DNA of 64,000 nt from Streptomyces griseochromogenes (GCF_001542625.1 NZ_CP016279.1:10292001-10356000); one strand, 5' to 3'; shown: positions 6,507 to 18,152, counted from the stretch's first letter. Notes: a model not told the origin generated them from the sequence alone. A program made the numbers and translations.

Positions 6507-8393
6507 ATGGAGAGTTTAGCCTTGCAGGCGGTTGGTACTCTATTGCGGCAGGCGTGCGAGAAATTTACTCACGCTGTCGCGATCAACTCCTCTTCCGAAT
6601 CGATTGAATTCACCGAGCTATTGTCACGCGCCCGGAAAGTCGCGGACGAACTGCAGGAGCAGGGCATCGGGAACGGTGACGTCGTCGGCGTGCTGGGCCG
6701 TCGCGGAGCGTCGGTGATCGTGGCAGTCTTCGGAGTCTGGCTGTCCGGCGCGATAGTCATGCTCGTCGACGACGGCCTGCCCGAGGTACGGCGCGAGACG
6801 ATGCTGAATTGCGGACCCGTCCGGGCGACCATCGACTGCGGGAACGCACTCCGCATCACGCTGCGAGCCGGCCCGGGGGCCGCAGACGAAGGCGCCGTCG
6901 GCGAGAGCCTCGACAACGAGGACTACGCCTACATCGCCTTCACCTCCGGATCCACGGGGAAGCCCAAGGCGATCATCGGCAGCCACACGGGCCTGTCACT
7001 GTTTCTGGAGTGGCAGGCCGGCGAATTCGGCATCGGGCCGCACGATCGATTCGCGCATCTCACCAACCTGTCCTTCGACGTCTGGTTCCGGGACGCGCTG
7101 ACGCCCCTGATCAGCGGAGCCACGCTGTGCGTTCCGGACGAGCAGCACCTTGACGCCGCCGGCGTGCGGGAGTTCCTGCGGCAGGAACAGGTGACCGGCC
7201 TCCACCTGGTCCCCTCGCTCGGCAAGGTGTGGATGTCCGGACCGGCCAAGCCCGAGCCGATACCGTCCGTCCGCCTGGCCTTCTTCGCGGGAGAGCCTCT
7301 GGACGGCGCGCTCGTGCGCAGGTGGCAGGAGTTCTTTCCGCGCTGCCAGGTGGTGAACCTCTACGGCCCCACCGAGACCACGCTGGCTCAGCACTTCTAC
7401 CGGATCCCGCAGAGCACGGCCGCCGGGATCCAGCCGGTGGGGCAGAACCTCCCCTGCTCGCGGAGCCATGTCCTGGACGAGAACCGGCAAGTCTGCCCGG
7501 ACGGTGTGGTCGGTGAGATCCACATCTCGGCGGACCATCCCTCGCACGGCTATCTCGTCGACGGCCGGATCGTTTCGCCGTTCGTCGGGATCTGCGTCGA
7601 CGGGGAGCAGGTCGTCGCCTACCCGACCGGGGACCTCGGACGCCGTACCGACCACGGGGACCTGGAGATCGTCGGCCGGGCGGACGAGCAGATCAAGATC
7701 GCAGGTGTCCGGATCGAACTGCAGGAGGTGCGTTCGGCGATCCAGTCGCATCCGAGTGTCCGCGACGCTTTCGTCTGTGCCCTGGAGGACCGGTTCACCA
7801 AGGTCATCGTCGCGGTCGTCGAGGGCGACGCGACGGCTGAGCGGCAGCTTCGGGACGACCTGAAGGGGCGCTTGATGAGCGTCATGGTCCCCTCGGTGTT
7901 CCTCTACCTTCCCGGGCTGCCGAAGCTCCCCAACGGGAAGGCGGATCGGAAGGCGCTGGCGGAGGCCGCCCGCAGCCACCTCCGGCACCGGGCCGAGCGT
8001 GTCGGCGGTACCGGGCTCGAGGGCCGGACGGACCGGTCGGTCACCGACCGATTGGAGCGCATCTGGCTCACAGTGGCCGGTGGCGGCGCGGAGCGGGTGA
8101 CCGATCGCGAAGTCAGCTTCTTCGATGCGGGCGGGACGTCGCTCACGATCGTTGTTCTCCACTCGGAGATCCAGGCGGAGTTCGGGGTCCACTTTCCACT
8201 CGTCCGGCTGTTCGAGCACGCCTCCTTCAATGCTCAGCGCCGGTTCCTCGAATCCCTGAAGGACTCCCGCACCAGCACACCGGACGCCCGGGCGGCTGTC
8301 GTCGGCAACGCCGCCCGCGCTCGTGTTCTGTCAGCCAGACGCTCCCGTCGTCTCCAGCAAGCGCACTCCTCTGCCGGATTGGAAAAGGATTAG
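6507..8393 (+). CDS. Stand-alone NRPS adenylation-thiolation (A-PCP) protein
   Basis: It activates an amino acid with ATP and loads it on its own carrier domain. The 628-residue protein has A3 FTSGSTGKPK (about residue 145), A4 SFDVWFRDAL, A5 NLYGPTETTLA, A7 YPTGDLGRR, A8 GRADEQIKIAGVRIEL and A10 LPNGKADRKAL, then a PCP with FFDAGGTSL whose attachment serine is about S545. There is no condensation or thioesterase domain, so the aminoacyl group must go to the downstream ketosynthase. At the specificity pocket, Asp191 is the usual amino-group anchor and Arg195 (the 239-equivalent) is a basic residue that could hold a free carboxylate, which would suit aspartate. The aspartate assignment is my inference, supported by the neighbouring homoserine dehydrogenase. 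Confidence 0.88.
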   Translation: MESLALQAVGTLLRQACEKFTHAVAINSSSESIEFTELLSRARKVADELQEQGIGNGDVVGVLGRRGASVIVAVFGVWLSGAIVMLVDDGLPEVRRETMLNCGPVRATIDCGNALRITLRAGPGAADEGAVGESLDNEDYAYIAFTSGSTGKPKAIIGSHTGLSLFLEWQAGEFGIGPHDRFAHLTNLSFDVWFRDALTPLISGATLCVPDEQHLDAAGVREFLRQEQVTGLHLVPSLGKVWMSGPAKPEPIPSVRLAFFAGEPLDGALVRRWQEFFPRCQVVNLYGPTETTLAQHFYRIPQSTAAGIQPVGQNLPCSRSHVLDENRQVCPDGVVGEIHISADHPSHGYLVDGRIVSPFVGICVDGEQVVAYPTGDLGRRTDHGDLEIVGRADEQIKIAGVRIELQEVRSAIQSHPSVRDAFVCALEDRFTKVIVAVVEGDATAERQLRDDLKGRLMSVMVPSVFLYLPGLPKLPNGKADRKALAEAARSHLRHRAERVGGTGLEGRTDRSVTDRLERIWLTVAGGGAERVTDREVSFFDAGGTSLTIVVLHSEIQAEFGVHFPLVRLFEHASFNAQRRFLESLKDSRTSTPDARAAVVGNAARARVLSARRSRRLQQAHSSAGLEKD

Positions 8394-8394
8394 C

Positions 8395-11380
<2,986 letters not shown>

Positions 11381-11388
<8 letters not shown>

Positions 11389-12535
11389 CGGAGCATTCCT
11401 CAGCGCAGGGGACCTGGCGCGGCTGAAGGCGCGCCTGAAGTCCGGGGCCACAGGTGCGGTCGAGCCCCGGGACACGCCGGGGTCCGCGCCGATTCCCGAC
11501 CTTGGCGTCATCTTCTTCTCCGGGCTGGGCACGGACCGCGATCCCTATGACCTTCTGCTGGACGTCTCCCGCTTCATCGACAGGGCCGGCTTCACCGCCG
11601 TCTGGACCCCGGAACGGCACTTCACCGAGGTCGGAGGTGCCTATCCGAACCCGTCCGTCCTGGGCGCGGCACTGGCCGTGATCACCGAGAACGTGCGTAT
11701 CCGCGCGGGAAGCGTCAACCTTCCGCTCCACGATGTCCTGCGCGTGGCGGAGGAGTGGGCGCTCGTGGACAACCTGTCGGGCGGACGCGTCGATCTCGCG
11801 GTGGCGCCCGGCTGGCATGCGCGGGACTTCGTCCTCAACCCCGACGGGTACGAGCTCAGGTCCCAGCTGCTCAATCAGGCCCGGGATCAGCTCCAGGACC
11901 TGTGGCGCGGAAACGCCGTCAAGCGGGTCGACCCGCTGGGCGAGACACACGAGGTTCTGAGCTTCCCGCGTCCTGTGCAGCGGCAACTCCCTCTCTGGCT
12001 GACGTCGTCCAAGAGCGTGGACTCATGGCGATTCGCCGGCGAAACGGGTCTGAACGTCCTGACTGCGTTGATCAACTTCAGTCCGTCCGGACTCGAGCAG
12101 CGAATCGGCCTCTACCGTGAGGCGCGCGCTCGTGTGGGCCTGGACCCCGACGCCGGCGTCGTGTCGCTGATGCTGCACACCTACATCGGCACCGACACGG
12201 ACGAGGCCGTGGAGCGGGTCCGGCCGGCCATGACCGAGTACCTGAGCTCGTTCGTCTCGCAGCACGCCACCTCGGGGCAGAGCGAGTCGCCGGACAAGTC
12301 CCGGACGCTGCAGACGCTCGGCGACGACAGGGACGCCTTCATCGACATGGTGTTCCACCGGTACATCTCCACGAGCTCGCTGATCGGTGACCTCGACCGG
12401 GCGCGGACGACCCTGGAGGGCTTCCACGCGATGGGCGTGAACGAGATCGCATGCCTGGTCGACTTCGGGCTGTCCAAGGACGAGGTCATGAAGAGCCTTG
12501 CCCGGCTTTCCTCCCTGCTTCGGAAAGGAGCGTGA
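11381..12535 (+). CDS. MupA/Atu3671-type FMN-dependent luciferase-like monooxygenase
   Basis: This 384-residue TIM-barrel flavin monooxygenase belongs to the subfamily normally found as a separate enzyme or inserted domain in NRPS/PKS pathways. Recognisable elements are DLGVIFFSGLGTD at the first strand, FTAVWTPERHFTEVGGAYPNP, the LSGGRVDLAVAPGWHARDF segment, and PLWLTSSKSVDSW. Related enzymes act on carrier-bound acyl chains, including alpha-hydroxylation of beta-ketoacyl thioesters. Here the only carrier-bound beta-ketoacyl intermediate available comes from the upstream PKS, so alpha-hydroxylation of that unit is the simplest role. Reduced FMN would come from the flavin reductase encoded at 14664-15191. 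Reaction and substrate are inferred. Confidence 0.85.
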
Positions 12536-12538
12536 CGC

Positions 12539-13102
12539 ATGAAGGCCTACAGCTTCCACGGGGTCGGCCCGCGAATCCACCCGAGCGTCTACGCGTTCGA
12601 CGACGTGGTCGTCATCGGTGATGTCGAGATCGAGGCGGATGTCAGCCTCTGGCCGGGTGTGACCATTCGCGGCGACAAGGGCACGGTCCGGATCGGCTCG
12701 GGGTCGAACATCCAGGACCACGCGATGCTGCACTCGGATCCCGGTCACCCTCTGGCAGTCGGACGCGATGTGACGGTCGCTCACGGCGCGCTGCTGCACG
12801 GGTGCTCGGTCGGCGCGGGATCGGTGATCGGAATCGGGGCGGTCCTGCTGAACGGGGTATCGGTCGGCGCGAGCTCCCGGGTCTCCGCGGGCGCGGTACT
12901 GAGCGTCGGCCCCCAGTACCCGGACCGGAGCCTCATCGCGGGTGCCCCGGCTTCCGTCCTGATGACGCTGAGCGGCAGCGACGTGGCCGTGCTGGACGAG
13001 ACCGCCGCGGAATACCGAGCGCTCGCCGAGCAGTACCGTACGGGGCTCCGCCGCATCGTCCCCGCCGGTCGTGAGCACTCCGAACCGCGGACCGGCCTCT
13101 GA
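12539..13102 (+). CDS. Gamma-class carbonic-anhydrase-like left-handed beta-helix protein
   Basis: The 187-residue protein has the hexapeptide-repeat left-handed beta-helix of the YrdA/PaaY/gamma-carbonic-anhydrase family. It keeps the opening IHPSVYAFDDVVVIGDV, the SLWPGVTIRGDKG Arg/Asp loop, NIQDHAMLHSD, and AHGALLHGC. Three metal-ligand histidines (in MLHS, VAHG and LLHGC) appear to be present, so it probably binds metal. It starts 3 nt after the monooxygenase stop and its TGA overlaps the next ATG, so it is firmly in the operon. A biosynthetic role is not established; possibilities are thioester or CO2/bicarbonate chemistry at the decarboxylation step, or a chaperone-like role. Confidence 0.82.
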   Translation: MKAYSFHGVGPRIHPSVYAFDDVVVIGDVEIEADVSLWPGVTIRGDKGTVRIGSGSNIQDHAMLHSDPGHPLAVGRDVTVAHGALLHGCSVGAGSVIGIGAVLLNGVSVGASSRVSAGAVLSVGPQYPDRSLIAGAPASVLMTLSGSDVAVLDETAAEYRALAEQYRTGLRRIVPAGREHSEPRTGL

Positions 13103-13878
13103 TGGGGCAGCAGGTCCGGCCGACCGGCGATCGGCTCCTGAGACGGTACTCCCACGGCCATCGGCGCGCGGTCGTCTGCTTCCACCACGCCGGCGGCGGA
13201 ATGTCCGCGTTCCGGGGATGGGCCGACGCGCTCGCGCCGAACTTCGACTTGGTGCTCGTGCAGCTCAAGGGCCGTGAGGACCGGATCGTGGAGCCGCTCA
13301 CGGACGACCTGGGCGATCTCGTGCTGGAGATCGCCCAGGCAATCTGCCGAATGCCCTACGACGACGTCGTCCTCCTCGGCCACAGCATGGGGGCGACGCT
13401 CGCGTGGGCGGTCGCCGACATGCTGTGGGCGATCGAGCGCAGGCCCGCACGGGTGGTGCTGTCGGCTCAGGCCCCGCCTCCGTACAGCCGCAAGTCCGGT
13501 GGGCTCCCGGCCCCGGAGGACTTCGCCGAGTGCACTGCGGGCTTCCTCGACGCGCTCGGAGAAGCCGCTACGGGCACCGTCGGGGAGTTCTACGGGGATA
13601 CGCTGGCTGCGGATCTTGCCTGGATGTCCCGCGAGTTCCCTTCGCTCACCCCCCGGCCGCTCCCGGTCGACGTGTACTGCGTCTCGGGCGAGCAGGACCT
13701 GCTGCTGAAACCCGATGTGATGGGCGGTTGGGCGGCGCTGACGACGCGGGACTTCTCGCAGGTGACGGTGGCCGGCGGGCACATGTACCTCTTGGCGGAT
13801 CCCGGGCCCCTGCTCAGGCTCGTGAACATGCTTGCCGTACAGGACTCCGCGGACAAGGCGGCTGCTGTTGTCCGGTAG
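13102..13878 (+). CDS. Type II (editing/release) thioesterase
   Basis: This alpha/beta hydrolase of 258 residues hydrolyses acyl groups from carrier proteins. It has the family opening VCFHHAGGGMSAFRGWADAL, nucleophile Ser95 in LLGHSMGATLAW, and the catalytic histidine His227 in VAGGHMYLLAD. Its start is the ATG within the TGATG overlap with the previous gene. With no TE domain in either megasynthase, this protein is the only visible hydrolase that could free the finished chain from the PKS carrier. Release of an alpha-hydroxy-beta-keto acid would be followed by easy decarboxylation. It might also just edit mis-primed carriers, the usual role of type II enzymes. Confidence 0.88.
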   Translation: MGQQVRPTGDRLLRRYSHGHRRAVVCFHHAGGGMSAFRGWADALAPNFDLVLVQLKGREDRIVEPLTDDLGDLVLEIAQAICRMPYDDVVLLGHSMGATLAWAVADMLWAIERRPARVVLSAQAPPPYSRKSGGLPAPEDFAECTAGFLDALGEAATGTVGEFYGDTLAADLAWMSREFPSLTPRPLPVDVYCVSGEQDLLLKPDVMGGWAALTTRDFSQVTVAGGHMYLLADPGPLLRLVNMLAVQDSADKAAAVVR

Positions 13879-14644
13879 CGCACTCGACCGTGGAACCCTG
13901 CGTATCGGTTTCCAGAGGAATACGCCGCCGTTCTCGTATTCGCCGACCGCGGAATTCCATCCGATCGGCTATTCTGTCGATCTGGCGCAACTGGTGCTTG
14001 CGAATGTTTTCCGCAGCGTGGAAATGATTCCACCGGTCCAGGCCGTCGAGGTCACCTCGTCCACACGCGAGGGTCTGCTCGTCGGGGGCGTTATCGACAT
14101 GGAATGCGGGTCGACGACGATCACGGAAGAACGGCTGCTGCGCAACGCTTTCAGCCGACCGATATTCCGGAACTCCCATCGCATTGCACACAGGTCCGGC
14201 ACGAATTCACCGGCACCCGGCGGCTTGCGCGTAGTAGGCATCCAAGGGTCGACGAGCGAGGCCGCACTCCGGAGTCAATCGGACATCGGGTTCGAATACA
14301 CCTTCATCGGCGTGCCGTCCATCGGTGCGGCGAGGAATGCGTTCAGCAACGATCAGCACGTCGATGCCATGGTGGCGGACGAAGTGATTCTCAGGTCACT
14401 GCTCCGCGGAAGCGCGGCAGCCGAGGACATCCGGCTCATGGACGTGCGACTCGGCGAGGAATGCTACGGATTCATGATGAGACATGGGGATGGGGCGCTC
14501 GTCCACAGTGTCGATGCGGCTCTTGACGACGTCTTCGCTTCTCCCGATTACCTCCTGCTTCGCAAGAAGTGGTTCCATGACGAACTTCCCGGACTGGGGT
14601 TCGGTCTGGAGATCGATCCGGCGGACGAAATGTTTGTGTCATGA
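13868..14644 (+). CDS. GltI-like solute-binding-fold protein without a signal peptide
   Basis: The 258-residue sequence matches the family 3 periplasmic amino-acid-binding fold, closest in motif to glutamate/aspartate binding proteins: LRIGFQRNTPPFSY, GYSVDLAQLV, then DMECGSTTITEERL as in GltI. The ligand-clamping region VGIQGSTSEAAL follows. Neither candidate start (TTG 13868, chosen because it overlaps the thioesterase stop, or TTG 13832) gives a signal peptide or lipobox, so the protein should be cytoplasmic. No permease or ATPase is nearby. It could sense or hold aspartate-like ligands, or be an enzyme on this fold, as cyclohexadienyl dehydratases are. Base composition is less GC-rich than its neighbours. 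Confidence 0.75.
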   Translation: MSGSALDRGTLRIGFQRNTPPFSYSPTAEFHPIGYSVDLAQLVLANVFRSVEMIPPVQAVEVTSSTREGLLVGGVIDMECGSTTITEERLLRNAFSRPIFRNSHRIAHRSGTNSPAPGGLRVVGIQGSTSEAALRSQSDIGFEYTFIGVPSIGAARNAFSNDQHVDAMVADEVILRSLLRGSAAAEDIRLMDVRLGEECYGFMMRHGDGALVHSVDAALDDVFASPDYLLLRKKWFHDELPGLGFGLEIDPADEMFVS

Positions 14645-14663
14645 CGAAGGACGGGGGTCCACC

Positions 14664-15191
14664 ATGCGTACGGGAACAGGGAGCACAGACACCGGCGAGT
14701 CCACGCTGCGGGGAATGTTCAAGGAGGTCATGGCCTCGGTGGCCACGCCCGTGTCCATCGTGACGACGATGTCCGACGACAATCTGCCATGCGGCGCGAC
14801 CGTCAGCGCCTTCGCCTCTCTCTCGATCGATCCGGTAATGGTCCTGGTCTCCCTCGACCGGAGGTCGACGACTCTCGAAGTGATCCGCGAAACCGGCCGT
14901 TTCGGTCTCCATGTACTCGGTGCCGACCAGGCCGGCCTGGCGTTGTCGTTCGCCACCAAGAACGGAATCGACAAATTTCACGGGACCAGCTGGAGAATCG
15001 ATCGCGGAATCCCGCGACTCTCGCAGGCGTCGGCCTGGATAGCGGCCAGCGTGGCCGACATGGTCGACGGCGGTGATCACGTGATCGTTCTCGGTCGGGT
15101 CGACGCCGCTGAACCGACCGGGAGAAAAGAGCCGCTTGTCTATTTTCGGCGCACCTTCGGAACCCACTCGCCGCACCCCGGTAACTCCTGA
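14664..15191 (+). CDS. Flavin reductase (HpaC/RutF-like split-barrel)
   Basis: This 175-residue protein is predicted to reduce FMN with NAD(P)H. Family features are FKEVMASVATPVSIVTT, CGATVSAFASLSIDPVMVLVSLDRRSTT, FGLHVLGADQAGLALSFA and the C-terminal DHVIVLGRV...PLVYFRRTF. I choose the ATG at 14664, 20 bp after the preceding stop with an AAGGACGGGGG site, because the in-frame upstream extension lies inside the previous gene. In this operon it is the natural partner that supplies FMNH2 to the two-component luciferase-like monooxygenase at 11381-12535. Confidence 0.88.
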   Translation: MRTGTGSTDTGESTLRGMFKEVMASVATPVSIVTTMSDDNLPCGATVSAFASLSIDPVMVLVSLDRRSTTLEVIRETGRFGLHVLGADQAGLALSFATKNGIDKFHGTSWRIDRGIPRLSQASAWIAASVADMVDGGDHVIVLGRVDAAEPTGRKEPLVYFRRTFGTHSPHPGNS

Positions 15192-15210
15192 GCAAGAATG
15201 GAATGTATCA

Positions 15211-16506
15211 ATGGAACAGCATGTCAGGGTCGGGTTGCTCGGGTGCGGGACCGTCGGCGAGGCATTCGCCGAATTGCTCGTCGAGCGGAGCCCCGCGATC
15301 GAGAGCGTGACGGGTATCTCCCTTGAACTCGCGCGTATTGCCGTCCGCGATCCGGGAAGGCCGCGCTCGTCGAAACTGGACCCCGAACTTTTCACCGGGA
15401 ACACCGACGACGTCGTCAAGGCCGAGGACATCGATATCGTGGTCGAACTGATCGGTGGTACGAAGCCGGTCGGCGAGCTGGTCATGGCGGCGTTGAAGGC
15501 GGGCAAGCCGGTGGTGACCGCCAACAAGGAGCTCGTCGGGAGCGCGGGTCCCGAGCTGTTCGCCGCGGCCGAGCAGGCTGGAGTCGACTTCTTCTTCGAG
15601 GCCGCGGCTGTGGCGGCGGTGCCGATCCTGCGACCGCTGCGGGAGTCGCTGCTCGCCGAGGACGTGACTCGGGTGGCCGGCATCGTGAACGGCACCACCA
15701 ACTACATACTCACCCGCATGATGGCCGACGGCCTCGGCTTCGGCGAGGTGCTGGCCAAGGCTCAGGAACTCGGCCTGGCAGAGCCCGATGCGACCGCCGA
15801 CATCGAAGGAGCCGACGCGGCGTCCAAGGCCGCGATCCTCGCCTCACTGGCGTTCAACCAGTCCGTCGTGGCGCACAACGTCACCCGCGAGGGCATCACC
15901 GGTCTCGAACCGGAGGACTTCGAACTGGCCGCCCAGTTCGGATACGTCATCAAGCTGCTTGCGGTGGCCGAGCGTTTCCCCGACGGCCCGGACGGGATCG
16001 GATCGGTGGGTGCCCAGGTCTTCCCGGCCCTGGTGGAACGCGACCACCCGCTGGCGACCGTCCGCGACAGCTTCAACGCGGTGTTCGTGACGACCTCCGC
16101 CGCCGGTGAGCTGATGTTCTACGGGCACGGCGCCGGCCCCCGGCCGTCGGCGTCGTCGATCCTGGGCGACGTCGTCAGCGCCGCGGACCATCTGCGTCGC
16201 GGCACGCACCGCCGTGTGCCCGTCGGCCCGCCCGCGGTCATGCGGCCCACGCAGGAGCTGGTGCACTCCTACTACATACGCACTGAAGTGAACGAGGCCC
16301 CAGGCGTCCTGTCCGAGGTGACAGGCGTCTTCGGGCGCCACGGCGTGTCGATCCGCAAAGTGGACCAGCAGGGTTCGGAATCACAGGCCCGCGTCGTGTT
16401 CATCACCTTCCCCGCGACCGAGCATGCGCTGCACAGTGCCCTCGAGGAGCTGCGGGGCCTGGGACACGTCCGGGACGTCGGCCGGGTGCTGCGGATCTAC
16501 AAGTGA
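15211..16506 (+). CDS. Homoserine dehydrogenase, cluster-borne paralogue
   Basis: The 431-residue enzyme should reduce aspartate semialdehyde to homoserine with NAD(P)H. It has a Rossmann motif GLLGCGTVG (8-16), Lys106 in TANKELVG, NGTTNYIL near 160, the catalytic Glu191/Asp202/Lys206 region, and a C-terminal ACT domain from about residue 353. Two pocket stretches differ from the forms I know: FEAAAVAAVPIL instead of EASVAG(A/G)IP, and IEGADAASK instead of a bulky residue before DAA. The ATG at 15211 is the last start of the operon; the longer reading frame upstream lies inside the flavin reductase gene. Streptomyces normally keep hom with thrC-thrB elsewhere, so this is an extra copy, best explained as a resistant target or, less likely, a precursor-supply enzyme. 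Confidence 0.9.
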   Translation: MEQHVRVGLLGCGTVGEAFAELLVERSPAIESVTGISLELARIAVRDPGRPRSSKLDPELFTGNTDDVVKAEDIDIVVELIGGTKPVGELVMAALKAGKPVVTANKELVGSAGPELFAAAEQAGVDFFFEAAAVAAVPILRPLRESLLAEDVTRVAGIVNGTTNYILTRMMADGLGFGEVLAKAQELGLAEPDATADIEGADAASKAAILASLAFNQSVVAHNVTREGITGLEPEDFELAAQFGYVIKLLAVAERFPDGPDGIGSVGAQVFPALVERDHPLATVRDSFNAVFVTTSAAGELMFYGHGAGPRPSASSILGDVVSAADHLRRGTHRRVPVGPPAVMRPTQELVHSYYIRTEVNEAPGVLSEVTGVFGRHGVSIRKVDQQGSESQARVVFITFPATEHALHSALEELRGLGHVRDVGRVLRIYK

Positions 16507-16560
16507 CGCCTTGAGAGGTCGTTTCCAGCAGCCGGTCACTTTCGGAAAGCGGACGGATAC

Positions 16561-16785
16561 TCAGCGCTCGGCCCGCCGTGCCTCCCGTACCCGCCGCAGG
16601 CGGTTCACCGTCACCGGGTCCAGTGCCAGCGCTCTCTCGTCGTCCAGCAGCGCGTTCAGGAGCTGGTAGTAGCGCACCGGCGCCAGGCCCAGCTCCTCGC
16701 GTATCGCCCGCTCCTTCGCGCCGGGGCCGGCGAAGCCCCGGCGCTCCAGCGCGAGGATGGCCCTTTCACGGCTGCCCAGTTCCAT
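16561..16785 (-). CDS. DUF3263 small helical protein
   Basis: The 74-residue protein is a compact, highly charged helical protein with an RERAILALERR start and the AKERAIREELGLAPVRYYQLLNALL core, matching the DUF3263 family common in actinobacteria. That core resembles a helix-turn-helix, so DNA binding is plausible, but the function is unknown to me. The ATG at 16785 is the first sensible start; the longer open frame upstream runs antiframe through the lipoprotein gene. It marks the right flank of the island. Confidence 0.75.
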   Translation of the reverse strand: MELGSRERAILALERRGFAGPGAKERAIREELGLAPVRYYQLLNALLDDERALALDPVTVNRLRRVREARRAER

Positions 16786-16820
16786 GTGCGCAACCGTAAC
16801 GCCGGGCACCGACAACCGGC

Positions 16821-18104
16821 TCAGCCGGAGGTCCGGCTGTCGGCCGTCGTCGCCGTGGCCTGGAGGCGGGTCAGGATGGCGGAGGGGCTGCCGTCGGGGG
16901 CCACCGCCTGGCCGATGTCGTTCTTCACGGCCGCGCTGACCGCCGCCCAGGAGGTCTTGCCGACCGGGTAAAGCTGGGAGGTCGGCAGCTGGTCGAGGAA
17001 GGCGTGCAGATCCTTGTCCCGGGCCGAGTCCGAATCGCTCATGGCGTTGGACGCGGAACCGGTGACCGGCAGCAGCCCGTACTCGCGGGAGAAGGCGAGG
17101 ACGTTCTTCTGCTCGTAGACGAAGTCGAGGAAGTCGCCTATCTGCTTCGCGTGCCCGTTCTGCTTGAAGCCCATCATCCAGTCGGCGACGCCCATCGCGG
17201 CCTTGGCCTTGCCGGTGGGGCCCGGCATCGGGACCATGCCGAACTTCACGCCCTTCTGCGCGGCCTGCTGGATCAGCGTGGGATGCCCGTTGAGCATGCC
17301 GACCTGGCCGTCGGCGAAGGCGGCGAAGGCGGCCGCACGGTTGAGCTTGCCGGGCGCGACGGGCCCGGTCAGGCCCTTGCCGACCAGGTCGTCCTTGAGC
17401 CAGGTGAAGGTCTGGACGTTCTGCGCGGAGTCGATGGTGTAGGTGCCGATGTCGTCGGTGTAACCGCTGCCGCCGTTGCCGCCGGTCAGCAGCCACTGCA
17501 TGGTTTCCGCCTGGGCCTCCTCGGGGCCCAGCGGCAGCGCGAAGGGGTACTTCACGCCCTTGTCCTTGAGCGCCTTGGCGTCGGCGGCCAGCTCGTCCCA
17601 GGTGGTGGGCGGGGTGATGCCGGCCTTGGCGAACAGGGTCTTGTTGTAGAAGAGCACGCGGGTGGAGGCGCCGAACGGGATGCCGTACTGCGCGTGGTTC
17701 CACTGGCCCGCGTCGGCGAGCTGGGAGAGGAAGTCGGCCTGGGTGCGAATGGAGAGCAGGTCGGAGGCCTGGTAGAGCTTGCCCGCGGCCGCGTAGTCGG
17801 CGTAGGCGCCGATCTGGGCCATGTCGGGGGCGTGCCCGGCGTCGACCATCTCCTTGACCTTGCGGTCGACGTCGTTCCAGGAGTAGACGCTGACCTCGAC
17901 CTTCACGCCGGAGTGCTTGGCCTCATAGGCCTCGGCCAGCTTGTCCCAGTACTTCTGCGAGCTGTTGGCGGCGGAGTCGCCGTAGTCGGCCGCGACCAGC
18001 TTGAGGGTCACGTCGGAGGACCCCGTGCTTCCACAGCCTCCGAGGGCCGCCGCCATGCCCAGTGCGGACACCACCGCGATCGTTCCTGCCGTACGCCGAC
18101 GCAC
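16821..18104 (-). CDS. Extracellular sugar-binding lipoprotein of an ABC importer
   Basis: This family 1 solute-binding protein has about 427 residues. Its N-terminus RRRTAGTIAVVSALGMAAA is followed by the lipobox LGGC, so it should be exported and lipid-anchored. Typical segments include YWDKLAEAYEAKHSGVKVEV, YGIPFGASTRVLFYNKTLFAKAG and TTWDELAADAKALKDKG. I choose the GTG at 18104 with TTGGGG 8 nt upstream; a TTG 6 bp earlier is possible. It has no permease genes nearby. It is divergent from nagK-nagA across two DasR-like operators, suggesting an aminosugar or chitin-derived ligand, and it could use the MsiK ATPase at 57124. Confidence 0.85.
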   Translation of the reverse strand: MRRRTAGTIAVVSALGMAAALGGCGSTGSSDVTLKLVAADYGDSAANSSQKYWDKLAEAYEAKHSGVKVEVSVYSWNDVDRKVKEMVDAGHAPDMAQIGAYADYAAAGKLYQASDLLSIRTQADFLSQLADAGQWNHAQYGIPFGASTRVLFYNKTLFAKAGITPPTTWDELAADAKALKDKGVKYPFALPLGPEEAQAETMQWLLTGGNGGSGYTDDIGTYTIDSAQNVQTFTWLKDDLVGKGLTGPVAPGKLNRAAAFAAFADGQVGMLNGHPTLIQQAAQKGVKFGMVPMPGPTGKAKAAMGVADWMMGFKQNGHAKQIGDFLDFVYEQKNVLAFSREYGLLPVTGSASNAMSDSDSARDKDLHAFLDQLPTSQLYPVGKTSWAAVSAAVKNDIGQAVAPDGSPSAILTRLQATATTADSRTSG

Positions 18105-18152
18105 CGTCAAAGCCCCAACCCTGCTGTCTGACCGTTCAATATGTGGACACAT

